Shown here: piece after piece, positions 34,201 through 45,931 of the stretch
Position numbering within the stretch: position 1 is the first letter of the stretch
Layout of the letters: every line of letters starts with the position of its first letter
Origin: Stratiolaelaps scimitus
Taxonomy: Eukaryota; Arthropoda; Arachnida; Mesostigmata; Laelapidae
DNA length: 64,000 bases
Direction: 5' to 3'
Assembly: GCA_019614645.1 (NCBI GenBank)
Contig: JABWDB010000008.1
Coordinates: forward strand, 5,952,001-6,016,000
The notes under the pieces: model-generated
Databases searched by the model: none
What the model saw: only the letters and a program-made list of their open reading frames with translations
Told to the model about the DNA's origin: nothing
Made by a program: the position numbers and the translations under genes

Positions 34201-37200
34201 TTGTTGAGGTAACAACCGGGACAGCTCCACGAACCAGGTTTCGGCTTGAACTTGTCCATGAGGTTAGTGGTGGTGGTGGTCTCGTCCTTCTGCCCTTTGT
34301 CCTTGACCACCATGCTCGTCGTGGCCGCTGGCTTTTGAGGGCTCGCCGACTCCGCTGCCTTTACACCTTCTTCAAACGCCGTCTTAAACTTGCTCGCCTG
34401 TTCAGCAGTCTTGAAACGAACAACGAACTGCTCATTTTTGACTTCCCCGTCAGCGAAGTCAGGCGCTGCCCACATGAACTCAGTGTCCTTTGTGCGCTTC
34501 TGCAGCTTGAGGCCAGCGATAATTTGGTGATTGGCGCACAGCTTGAATACCTGCTCGCGGCGCATGACCACGCGATGCCTGCGAGTTTCCTTGTGTCGCA
34601 GGATTTTCAGGTCGCCCAGACCGCGCTCCTTCCATTCTTTCGTCTCACTAGCGAAACGGTAGAGCTTCGCTCTCTCACTGAATATCACATCCTCGCCCTC
34701 CTCACCTGTCTTCACCTCGACCAGGTCAGGCAGCTCAATCACTGGCTGGAAGTGGACCGTCGGTTCGTACTCGTCCATATGATCGTTCTCTTCCTTGGAG
34801 TCTTTGGTGTGCGGGGCGGACAAGGCTCCGGGAATAGCGGAGGCGCCAGATGACGGGCTATTCAGAAAACTGAAGGTGGGTTTTGCGGCCGCGGCTGTCG
34901 GAGTCACTGTCGCGTTGTTCGCGAAGCTGAACGATGACACGTACGGAGGTGAACTGCAGTCATTAACGCTGGCGGCTGACGAAGTCGTCAAATTGCTAAA
35001 TGCGCCAAATATCGGAGCTTTCTGATCTGGCTTTGGAACGCCAAAGCTGAACCCAGCAAAGGGGTTAGGCGTGCTCGGCTTCTGTGGTGTCGTTTGCGTT
35101 TTCTCAGGTGTCTTGTCCTTGGTAGTACTGGTGGCCAGCGTCGTAGTAGTAGAGCCAAAAGGTAGGCCTTTCGAGGATGAGGCTGGCGTTTTCGTCTCGG
35201 AAGTCTCGTTGGAGCCTGTCGAAGCTGAAGAGGATGCCCCGAATGAGAAGGTGGACGACACGGTCGGTGTGGTCGTCACCCCGGTGGAGATGGCTCCGAA
35301 CGCGCCAAATATTGGTTTCGTTGTGGCAACGCCTACCCCAGGCATCGTGAAGAAACCGCCGCTGGGAGCTGATGTGCTCGCTGGTGATGCAGTCGTTTTC
35401 TGATCAGGCTTGCTGGTAAGCGATGTCATACCTTGCAGGAGGTTAGACGATGTGGTTGCAACACCAATCAAGGAAGGTGATCCATAGATCTTACTACTAT
35501 CTTGTGACGCACTCGATGCCACCGATGACGCCAATTCACTCTTAATGATCGTCACCCCGCAATTTTGGAACACGCGTAAAAGTGTTTCCGGCAAACACGA
35601 CAGGTCGGCAAACCGAGCATAGTATTCGGCCCCTCCAGCTGTCCACGTGAGGTTCGTCTGACCGTCAGCTTCGAACACCCGAGCCGTTACCTCCGAATTG
35701 AGAGTCTGCAATTAAAAACGCAAATGAGCTTACCAAACACGCTGTGGTAAAGAACTCGTCGTCAGAGGTATACCGACTTTACAATTCAACGTATCGGGGT
35801 GAAGTCACCGATACAGATTGCTAACTGTTCGATTTCATTAAGCAAAACCCAAAAATAACTAATCGTATATATAAATCAAATCGTGCGAATCTACAACGAA
35901 TAACCACTTGAAAATAGTTAGCCTATCAGTATCTAAATCGCAAAGGTCAAACAGTAAACGATAGTGTGTTGCCAAGCAGTTGCAAATGACTGCTCTGTTG
36001 AATACGTTCATTATTGTTACTATATGTAATAATCATTATGGCGATGCCATCGCCTTCCTCGGGACAATGTTGGCCTCAGCCCCGGTCCCAGATAATCACC
36101 CCCCCCCAAATCCCTCGAAATAATTCCTAATTATTGTATGTTTGAATAAATATATATATTTAAATATAAATGACACTTAATCGTCTCCGACCCTGAATGG
36201 CGAATCACTTGCCTGCTTCAAGTACGTCGTCGTGGTATCGTAGTAGAGCAGAGTTTTGATACTTGGTGAATACGTGTGCTGACTGTCAAAGATAGTGATC
36301 TGATGATCGCCGCCAACTTTGATGAAACTCGTCTGACCTTGTCGTCTCTCGAAGATCGTACCAGCAGAATCAAATAGAATCTTCGGGTAGGAGGATGTCG
36401 GGGCAGTGGCCGTCGCTGTGCCACCTGCTACGGTCGACTTGTAGACCTGAGTGGAGCTGGCGCCCAGTGAATATCCACTAAAGGTGCCTGGCCCTGATGC
36501 TGCAGAGGCAATAGCACCTGCTTGCGATGGTGGCTGCATGTTTGTCAGATTGAACTGGGGCAACCCGGTGCCCGGAGGAATCACTAACGCCCCACTCGCA
36601 TAAGTGCCAATGCCGCTGGTTTGACCGAGACCTGCGCTCTGATTCTCACGTGACTGCTGCTGTTGTTGTTGCTGCTGCTGCTGTTGTTGTTGATGAATAT
36701 GATGGTGCGACTGACTATCTTGATATTCGTGGAAGTCCTGCTGGCTTGCCTGTTGCAGCATGGTCAGCTCCTCCAACCGGGTGACCTGTTGTCCGAGTTG
36801 GGACATTTTGACCTTGAGATCGGATGCGGTCTGCGAGAGAACCCGAAGCTGGCTGTCGGTGGCGGTTTGACCGGCTGCAACCTGGTGCACAAAACAAGCC
36901 CGTTATCACAAACAGAATACTGACTGCTCACAATATAAAGAAATCGCTTTATGTATACTTTAGCAAGCTTTTTGGCTTGGCCGTGTCTCCGGTTGACAGA
37001 CGAGAGATCAAAAAGCGCTTAAACGATCAGTGCCTTCGAGATGCGTCAACTTTTGTTACGAATTTGATCTGATCGCTTGCACACGCTCAGCACGGCATTT
37101 CCAAATGTAACTGGATACCTCTATCTGGCACTTGCACAATAATCGGATCCAAAATAGCTAGTGCACAATGCCCTACGGCATGACTGGTTGTCACTGGGAT

Positions 37201-40200
37201 CACGAATTTCAAAAAGACCTTCTGGGAAAAAAAGCAATCGAGCGTATGCGGGTAAAATCGCCTAAGGGTAGGTATGTCACCGCGACGGCAACAGGGTCCC
37301 TAAAAAATGTTATTCACTCGGGAGGAAGTTCAAACGTAAGCGCTCTCTCTCTCTCTCTATCTATCTCTCCCCGTCAATGAGTTGGCATGAGCTACCTTAG
37401 CGACGCTGTCAACGAATTGTCCTTGCATTGCCTTAAGTTCGGCCAATTCCAATGCCATCTTGGCGCTTCGCTGGGCAGAATCCGCCATTATCCTGTCACA
37501 GTGCTCCTTCATAATCGACTCCATTCGAGCAAAGTCAAACTCCGGCACAACGGGCGGTTCCACTGCAACCATACGAAAAACAAGAACACACACAAAGCAA
37601 ATGATCGACTGTTCTCTACAACCGTTTCAATATTCCAACGAATACTCAACAAAAACTTAACGGTTTTCAGATAGCACAATATACTGTAGATGTACACGCT
37701 TAATTACTGCACTGGAATAACTAAGAAAAAAAAACAACGTTGGTAGAATTAAAAACACAACAAAATATAAACATACGATTTTAGCACAATATCATGCACA
37801 TAATAATACCCATATTGCAGGCTGCGGGTGCGCTTCTTATGCGTGTTTCAGTTCCGACTTAGTGAGTAGCTTCAAATCGACACGTCTTCAGTGAAAACAA
37901 CGGCAACACCACTTAGCCGCTAGATATTCGCTGTTAATCATAAGGACAGTGCGTAATGTTGGTGGAGTGGCAAATCACAACAGTGACGATGGCAACATGC
38001 GCAAACGGGTGCTAATAACGGATACAGGCATCAGTATTCTTTTTCCCTCTTGAACGACCCCTTGTTGCGATACTCCGCATTTGGAAACGTTCATCGTGTT
38101 AATCGTACATCATCAACGTCATTGTGGCGGCATGCAATTGATCTAAGGAACCGGAAAAATATTAAGAACTTCGCAATTAGCAAGCCCTTCTTAGTTTCAT
38201 CCTCTTGCAGACTTACCTCTCGGCATGAGTGCGCTCAAATTGAAGCTAGCATTAGCTGAATTTATGGGGCCACCACCAGCGCCGTTGCCCGCTGTCAAGG
38301 TCACGTTTCCATGGCTGTTCGAGGCGCCCTTGTTATCCATGTCATAGACGTCTAGTTCTCGACGGAGCTTTTCAACGAGGTCGGGGTCCTTCCTTGCCAT
38401 CGGTATGCCTCTGGTCAAGAGTGCACGTGCGCGCTCGCTCAATATCTCGACCGTCTCCATATCATGTTCAGCGACCAACTGCTGACTGATCTTACGTACG
38501 GCTCGTGCATAATACAGATAGCCACGGGGGTGTGACACCTAAATAGCGGTTAATATTATTATTAATTACTTAAATGGGCATTATTATTATATTCATTTGT
38601 TATTAGCAGTCGCAATTTTATCATGAACATAGTCAATGAATTAATCATCTATAATAATTGCACCGCGCATCGAAGAGAGTTAACCCGCTTCGATAAGAAA
38701 CTGTAACGAAACGCTAGAGCGCCTCAGGAGTGGACAGCAGCCAAGCCCGAGTTCTGTCCTGGTCAGATCCTGAACAAGGTTTGGGTAAGGATCCGGGGTC
38801 CTGGTAAGATCCAGGACGAGATCTGAGCCTTCCGACAATAATATAGCTGCCAAATGCTCGTCGCCCGAATAGCAATAGGGATCGATTAATTTGTTACAAG
38901 AATCATATGAATTACAGGAACAAAAGGACCGCGAACTTCAAGTGATATCGGTATAATTACTAATAACAATAATCATACGCAAATCAACGTGGCTGACCTC
39001 TTCAAGCATGTTGATGGCTTTCTCAAGTTCGCCAGAGTAAAGCAAGAACTTTCCAATCTCGATTCGCGCTTCGTTCCGTAATCTGCTTATTTCCTCGGCG
39101 TCACACGTGTGTTGCTTGGGGAGTTCGAACATCGAAGTGAAGCTTGACCGGGACCCACTGGTGAGCGGTGCTAGTGGCGTAGATGAGTGGTCATCGAGCT
39201 GAGCGAGAATTCGCTGCAAAAAGAAAGAAAACCAACATGTATAACAATGGCAAGTGGTGGCCCAGCTTACTCGCGGAATATCAGCAGATACCGCGCCGGT
39301 AACACTCATTGAAGACAAATACATTATAATGGCGGGCGAAGATGGGAAGTTTACATTAAGTTGTCTTCAGTGGCCAGCACCACAACCACCGTCACTAGCT
39401 CACCTTGTAATAGTAGATGGCTGTTGTGAAATAAGCACTCTTCTTGTGCGCCTTCTTTAACTGATCCCGAGCAATCTGCGCCATGAACCAGATCGGCATT
39501 GTGGTACGTGAGTCACGGCCGTCTCCGCCCCGCACAAATTCGAGGCCATCGTTCAGCGTCTTCTTCACCTGAACCAGTCCTTTGACGGAGTTGGCCTTCG
39601 ACACAAATCGCTGATAGAGGACTTCCCAGTATTTCCTCTGCTTTGGCGTCGTATACGCGAATTGCATAACTTCTCGTGGCGCTGTCGGCTTGGCGATGTT
39701 CAGCTTAGCGCCGAAAATTCTCACAGCAGCATGAACAGCGGAGAGAAACGCATCGATGTCCGACTGCGCCGGATTATAGCCGCCGTGTTCAAGATCGGGT
39801 ACGGGCGGCAGTGTGCGGAAGATTCGCTCCGTCGGTATGTCCGAGCCACTGACGAGAAACCAGGCAAGATGCTCGAGGCTGCCTGCCATTCGTATGCAAG
39901 CGTTTGCTTCGTAGGGTGCCATTTGTGGCTTTTCAGGCAGTCGCTGACACGTGCGGCTGATCACAGCTTGATCGTACACTTGCTTAATTGCTTGTCCGGG
40001 AAACATGCGGGAGGTGATCATCTCGATGGCCTTGCTGCCGGACCCCACAATCCTGACCTTCGCAGCGAACTCCTCGCGTGATGAAGGGGACGTCGCCGCC
40101 GCCGCCGCACTCAAACAGTGATAACAAACTGAGGTGCGGTAACAGCCGTCCAAATACAATTCCTGCAACAATTTGCGGTCGGCTTCGTCGGCCTTGATGA

Positions 40201-43200
40201 ACCATTGTTCGGCCTCCATCTTTGTAGGACGCTTCTCGAGTGCGGCAAACATGAGCGCCTGGGCGCGTTTTCTGAAACCTTCGTCGCGGACCTCGTCCTC
40301 ATCGCTGACGCGGCGCAGCATCGCCATCGCGAAGATGAACAACAGCTGACCCGTGAAGTGTTCCAGCACGAACGCCCACTGGCCTTCACGGTACCACGAA
40401 TTGATATTCAACGCGTCGTGCAGCAGAATGTCAAAATCCTGCAACTGTCTGTGAAAGTCTTCTGTTCGAAGGTGTTTGTCTGTCGCGCTACCTCCAGTCC
40501 CGTTACTTGAGGATGTTGACCTCTTGTCGTCGAAGGGACCTCCGGATAGCAGTTGCGAGTCTGTCATGAGGCATATTGCAAGGCGGGAAGTGACATGCAG
40601 ATGCAGTGTAACAAGTGACGCCTCAAGCGGCAGTGCCTTCTGTTCCCGAATTGTCTGCAGGGGGAAAAAAACAACCAATCGAACTTGATAATTAGCTTCC
40701 ATCTGTGCAACGTTGTTAAACGTCATTGTCAGCGTCTCTGTGCGTGTTAAGCACTGCGTTCGTCACCAGGAGAATAAGCATTGCTTCGAGACACGCTACA
40801 ACACAGCAACAATGAGATTTATGAGAATTTATGACGACTAAGTCGCTCGCATAGCAACTTACTGAGAGTGCTGCAAGGCATTCCTTGTACCATCGAGGAC
40901 TTGTGCGCATCTCGCGCGAGCCTTCCACTCGCAAGATCACCTGCGCACAATCTGCATAACGATGGGCCTCGGCGTAATAGCCGACGAGCTTTGCCTGTGA
41001 TTCGGCATCCTGCGGGTATAAAGCGGCCTGCTCTTTGAGCACATCCTCCATGTCCTGTTATACAAGTGGAAATAGTGGCAAACAGTTCGTTTCGTTAACG
41101 ACTTTCTTTGTGAGCCATGTTCACTTCTCAAGCTCTATGGGAAAAAGTTGCATGCGTATGGAAGTATACTATTAACAGGCAAGTATCAGTTTGCAGTTCG
41201 CTAATGGAAATAACACACGTCCAGGACACTAAAGCTAGAGTCTGTTATTCGGGTTCATCTGAATTTATTTATATATCAGCTACACCATTTGATGATATCT
41301 GTGAATGAACGAACTATCTGTGAATGAATTGGACCAGGGAATTTATCACAGAATTCGCAATGTTCGCTTTATGCTACATGTCGTAGACTCACCGAGTTAT
41401 CACGCTGGATTGTCTCAGTTTCTTATAGGTCATAGCGGGCCAGCCCATACGACTGACTCTTCAGTGCCTACAGACTCTTCAGATACAACACTGCGAGGAG
41501 TATTTACGCACCTGAGAATTTGGATCTTCCTGACGCAGGATAGCCTCCTTCAGTGGTAGGATATCGGATGCTGGCAAATTCGCCTTCTGAGCACGCTTAA
41601 GCCACTCGCGGCGAACGATTACATCGAGCGAGATTCTCGCCGCTGAGGCACAAATTGCCGCAAGAACCTCCGAATTTGTCAGCGACGCAAATGCACTAAA
41701 ATACACCGAGGATATAAAATTAGTACACGACGTGGGAAGAAACTAAGCCATATTATTTCAGGAGTTATAGCAGAATAACACATGCTAAAACAATGCTGAG
41801 TGGTATATGATTAGAACGTTTGAAGAAACGTGCCCGTAGAAGAATATCTCAATAACAAATGCCAGCCCAACAAAATATGGTACTTATCCACAGAACCTCC
41901 AACGCTCAGTGAACTCTTAACTTCAATACCACACTCGATTGACTAATTTCGACGATAATGATTCTAACCATTTGTGCTCTTCATACGCCTCGTGGTATTT
42001 GCCTTGTTTGAGGTGTACATCACCAAGCACCTTGTATGCTTCGTGACTATCTGGCTTTGCTTGAAGATAAAGATGAAGATAACGCTCCGCCTCCCCCAAC
42101 TCGTGGATGGCGAAATACTGTTGGGCAACCCGCAGGTAGCGTAGAACTTTCTGAAATTCAAATTCAGACAGAAGAAAAGTCGATATTTATCTATAATAGC
42201 TAGCGATTCGTAGTGAGAAACACAAACAGATAACAGTAGATGATTAGCAGATTTATGTTTGTCGTCTTGTAGCTCATTGGCGAATATGGCCCTGGATACT
42301 CCATGAGTAATCGATGTGCTAGACTAATACCATTCATCATTCATGATACCGTTTGGTGTACAGCAGCCTGGACAAGGTTCTGATGTTCATTAGTGACTAC
42401 ACAAGGTGCCAATGAAGTACCATTTAGATTCAGGCACAATATTCAGTCACTAACGAACAGTTGATTATCTGTGGTTACGCAGGCTGAAGATTTCCCAACG
42501 CTTTCACTCATTATGTTATTATAACGAGTTATTCAGCGTCGTCTGAACCGAGAGAGGACACGGATACTCGATATGCGCAGGCCAAACAACGTCCCGACAG
42601 ATTGAAGTTTAGTACACCCTTAATCCATTCACTTGATTGGACAATGATTTTCCCACAGGATCTATTACAAAGATGACACCCGCAGATCATCTGATTGCTA
42701 CGCCATCTACACTCCCATCCCAGCCCTCAGCTATTACCTATGAAAAAGATTGGAGCTGCGCCCAATGACTCATTGAATGAATGATGGACAACGGATGAGT
42801 GATAAACAGATATCGCTTGTTACGTTATCCACCTAGTGCCACTAAGTTAACGTAATCTCGCTGTGGTGATTAGTGTCGACAGTGAACTCTAGCATTATGG
42901 GTGACACAAAACAAGAATGCCTAATCTATAGCTATCCACAACTTACGGCGCTTTCAATGCAGTTTTACCGACGCGAGCCACTTGAAATAGCCAATCATAA
43001 CTACTACTACTACTACAGATCCGTGCAAAGTCAGGCGTTCATCTCGCCTAGCTTTGCACGGATCTGTAGTAGCGAGCTTGTATTCCCCAGATTGGTGAAA
43101 GTTCGCGCCAGTAAAATCGTCATCGAACTTCAGTCATATGTAGTGCGTCTAGCAAAAGAACAAGACACAATCCATTCGTAACCGATCTCGACCGTGTAAG

Positions 43201-44678
43201 TTAAGGGTATCGACAAGGAACGAATCGATGTAAGATTGCAAAACGCCTTTCCAAAAAACTGATTAAACTGTATTGGAAATTGCGTAACGTGTCTATCTGC
43301 TAATTACTCACAATCCCGAAATTGACTGGACATTCGACCTGTTCGTGAATTCCTGCTTCGCAGCAATCAGATATCGGCGAACACATCTACTTACTTTCTA
43401 ATTAATAATTACGGCCTAATTAGAAAATGTAGCCAATAGTACGCTTAGAAAAAGCATGAGATCAGTAATAAAAATGCTTTTATTCACTATTATGGCTATT
43501 ATAATTATCAATCCATGCTGATCCAGCTGATTACAGCCGCAATAGAATTCAACCCGTTGTTCAGCTGTTACAACATTGTTTCCGATCACCTATGCACGTG
43601 TCTCTGTTTTGAGGCATAAAATAACACTCAATTAGAGATTTGTATACCTGGTTCAAAATCAAACTGTTAATCAATGCGTCCACCATATACCTCGAGATGC
43701 AGGTAAAATTCTGAATGAGCATAAAACATTATACTCTCAAGGAATAGAAGACAGTCAAGGTAACAGTCGGCCCACTGGTGGGAAACTAGTGTACAGTCAC
43801 AAATATTGCTGAACCTTGTAAGCTTTTACTAGCCAACTCGTGTGGGTGACAACACAAGAGCGACTTAAGCTTCCTAAATCACCTGTCAATCAGCCGTGTT
43901 GCGAATCTTTCTCTGAACTATAATGGACTATTCGGAGTCGTTTAACAAGCGTTCCATACGCATTTATTATACCGGTCGCGTTTCCGTTGTGCCTTAGATG
44001 GTAATCAATAAAATATTGATAACTCTAGGACGTAAACATATCCTTTGGCAGTTACAAAGCATTTTCAACTTTGCACCGCAGCTTTTCAAGAACCAGTACC
44101 AAGGTGTCTTCGCTGTTCATCGGATGATTGCAGGTCGAAGACAGGCGCCAACAAATAAGTAGCATTCGACTGAGTACCAACGAAATACCGCCATTAATCT
44201 GTTAATTATGCTGTAAATTCTTAGTCGCGTATACATATATCTATATATTATGTGTATATCTAAAACCCTATTGAGAGCGTTCAACTGGCCTTCAACAATT
44301 AATATACCAAACAGTTGCCCGTTCGATTAGAGTTTGACAGTGCCCCTGTCTTTTACTATCGCTGTCCCCTTCGAGGCGAATACACACAATACCGGGCAGG
44401 TCTATACAGAATACCGGCATTTTACTCTTCGAGCGTTTATTTGTAGCTAAATGGTCGAACATCCTCGACGCTTAGAGATAGATCTCGCGAGCGCGCCGCC
44501 GGCGAAACGGCATATCGAGCCGAACGCCCGAGCCACACCGATACTCTGCGGTTCCCCTCTTTGAGGAAGCATTCGGGACGGGAGACTCTGGCGAGAAGCA
44601 GTTACTTACATCAGTTTCGCTGAGGTTGGACAGCGCCTTCTTCACCTGGGCGTCCATCTCGGTCCGGCGCCGAGTCAT
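26508..44678 (-). CDS. RANBP2: nucleoporin RANBP2/Nup358, 15 exons
   Basis: The cytoplasmic-filament nucleoporin that binds RanGTP and acts in SUMO modification and transport. Exons in transcript order: 44678-44610, 42150-41969, 41695-41512, 41054-40863, 40654-39404, 39213-38998, 38538-38217, 37562-37396, 36881-36213, 35705-32615, 32105-31953, 31646-31321, 31122-30903, 27414-27097, 26704-26508. All phases agree and give 2518 residues. Start MTRRRTEMDAQVK fits arthropod Nup358 N-termini. Residues 24-145 form TPR-like helices (YFAIHELGEAERYLHLYLQ). A coiled coil and a 13-Gln run lie near 830-930. FG repeats, three Ran-binding domains, one zinc finger, one IR motif and a degenerate fourth Ran-binding domain follow. 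There is no cyclophilin domain, unlike vertebrates. The exon carrying the start begins at acceptor 44716, so a leader exon lies upstream. Intron 9 has a GC donor. Small exon boundaries could shift slightly. Confidence 0.92.
28265..28298. repeat. (GA)n microsatellite in RANBP2 intron 13
   Basis: A run of about 34 bases of GA inside the 3.5-kb intron between exons 13 and 14. That intron (27415-30902) also holds ATT repeats, a C-rich patch near 30550 and no exon I can support. Confidence 0.9.
32615..35705 (-). other. RANBP2 exon 10: FG repeats, two Ran-binding domains, zinc finger, IR motif
   Basis: One 3.1-kb exon encodes residues about 1085-2114. In order: an FG/SFG-rich stretch; Ran-binding domain 1 (about 1398-1533; KEWKERGLGDLKILRHK, MRREQVFKLCANH); a RanBP2-type zinc finger (about 1573-1600; WSCPGC, then CPSC); more FG repeats; Ran-binding domain 2 (about 1792-1927; KEWKERGTGDFKLLRD, MRRDQVFKVCLNH); and a SUMO-ligase internal-repeat-like motif (about 2004-2040; DVIFVKEEE, then LPDHFF). 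Vertebrate Nup358 has several zinc fingers and two IR repeats; only one of each is seen here. The exon ends GATACAG|GTGAAT. Confidence 0.9.
36655..36697 (-). repeat. CAG/CAA tract encoding 13 glutamines
   Basis: Interrupted CAG/CAA codons in RANBP2 exon 9 give a 13-residue poly-Gln run flanked by His residues, directly after a heptad-like coiled coil. The mix of CAA and CAG suggests it is an older, fairly stable repeat. Confidence 0.85.
43010..43072. repeat. hairpin in RANBP2 intron 1
   Basis: A 21-bp perfect stem (43010-43030 with 43052-43072) is extended by an imperfect inner stem AGGCG/CGCCT around a short loop. The whole forms a stem-loop of about 63 bases in the 2.5-kb first intron. A small inverted-repeat insertion is likely; a microRNA-like precursor is a weaker alternative. 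Confidence 0.75.
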
Positions 44679-45720
44679 GCCGGAGACCTGACGTTCCACC
44701 GTTGTCGATGGTGCCACTGTAGAACAATTATGTGCGTCAGTTTCTTGTCCGGATGGCGGCGAAAATTAAGAACAACAAACACGAAAAATCACACCGACCG
44801 TCGAGTACTTGTAGTTGAGTGCGGTTGCCGCATTCAGCAATGAGGTACGGTAGAGAGGAGAGCTGGGTTTACACACATCTACACACGCCTCGCAGAACGA
44901 GACTCCCCTTCGCCAACGGATTGGCGCAAATCACCAACACATGGCAGACGGCGCCAGATCGCGGCTCTTCGCCGTAGCGCGCGCCAACTTTTGAATGGGT
45001 GTTTTGCTTTGACCGGCGCGTCCGTTACGGATGAACGGGGCCAATCGCGGGATGATGAGTAAGGCAACAATCAGGCAACATAGACGGCCCCCGAGTATGG
45101 AAATGGCGCCAAGGGACATCTGCCTACGGTTGGCTGTTGTCGCTGCTGCTGCTGCTGCTGCATATCACTGGAAATAGACATGACTACCATTTACCATTAT
45201 ACTATAGTAGACTTCGTTGTTGTAGAATATGCGTTGTATACAAAACAAATAACGCTGTGTTCCTTATTCGTCTGTAATAAGTTATAGATTATTTTGACGG
45301 GAGCGATAGTTGGCTAGACTAAATAAATGAAGGAAACAATAAAAATCTTTAAAGCATAGCTCTTTCGTATAGATCTCGAAGTCAGTTAAGGAAAGCTTCA
45401 AGTGAGGTATACATGTTGGGTAATCGAATTCGTTGAATTCGTAGATACATCCGAACACGGGTGAAGAAGCGTCCACAGCAAGCACCAAGACAGGTGTTTC
45501 TATTTGGTTATCGCGCTCAACTCTTAGCTGTACCTAGGTTGCAACTAGACTCACGTGAATTGTAACGCTGACTATGGTCGAGGACGAAGATTAGGCCGTG
45601 AATATACGTACGATGCCTGTACGCTATTCCGTTGATCCTCCCGCACCGAATGCAGCTCGACGAATTGACAGGATGATCACTTCGTCATCAGCTGGCCCAA
45701 GGAACAACAATGGTCGGGTC
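44679..45720 (-). promoter_or_regulatory. 5' flank of RANBP2, candidate leader exon region
   Basis: The coding exon of RANBP2 continues as 5'UTR to an acceptor (TTCTACAG) at 44716, so an upstream noncoding exon and promoter must lie beyond it. The GC-rich stretch at about 44880-45120 is the nearest candidate. A short CTG run lies at about 45143-45161. I cannot place a TATA box or start site. Confidence 0.35.
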
Positions 45721-45931
45721 TCATAGGCAAGGTTTTCGGGCTGACTCTCAGCCAACATTTAACGCCCACGGTACAACTGCTCTTAGCATTGCTTCGTAAG
45801 ACGGACAAACCCTTTAAATGCAAATGTGCAACGGTGGAGATCGAACCCGTACACCTACTTGTCTCTTCTCCGATTGCGAGGCACAGACGAATGCACCACC
45901 AGGCCACCGGGCTCGACGGCCTCATAGGCAA
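45720..45931 (-). mobile_element. tRNA-derived SINE, 190 bp, with 11-bp target-site duplication
   Basis: CTCATAGGCAA occurs at 45720-45730 and again at 45921-45931, bracketing 190 bases. Read on the minus strand, the insert starts with a tRNA-like head: GAGCCCGGTGGCCTGGTGG includes an A box (TGGCCTGGTGG), and GGGTTCGATCTCC is a strong B box about 50 bases on. An unrelated body ends near 45731. Exact duplications plus an internal pol III promoter at the correct end identify a SINE insertion, probably young because the repeats are still identical. Confidence 0.85.

Noticed and set aside
34335..34853. A long plus-strand frame opposite RANBP2 exon 10
   Set aside because: It is antisense to a well-conserved Ran-binding domain and has no recognisable features of its own.
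36177..36179. Stop codon at the end of RANBP2 exon 9 as the true protein end
   Set aside because: The next exon continues a RANBP2 protein in phase through a consensus GC donor. The stop is kept only as a possible intron-retention product.
39662..40081. A plus-strand frame opposite RANBP2 exon 5
   Set aside because: Antisense shadow of a 1251-base coding exon with correct splice signals and phase.
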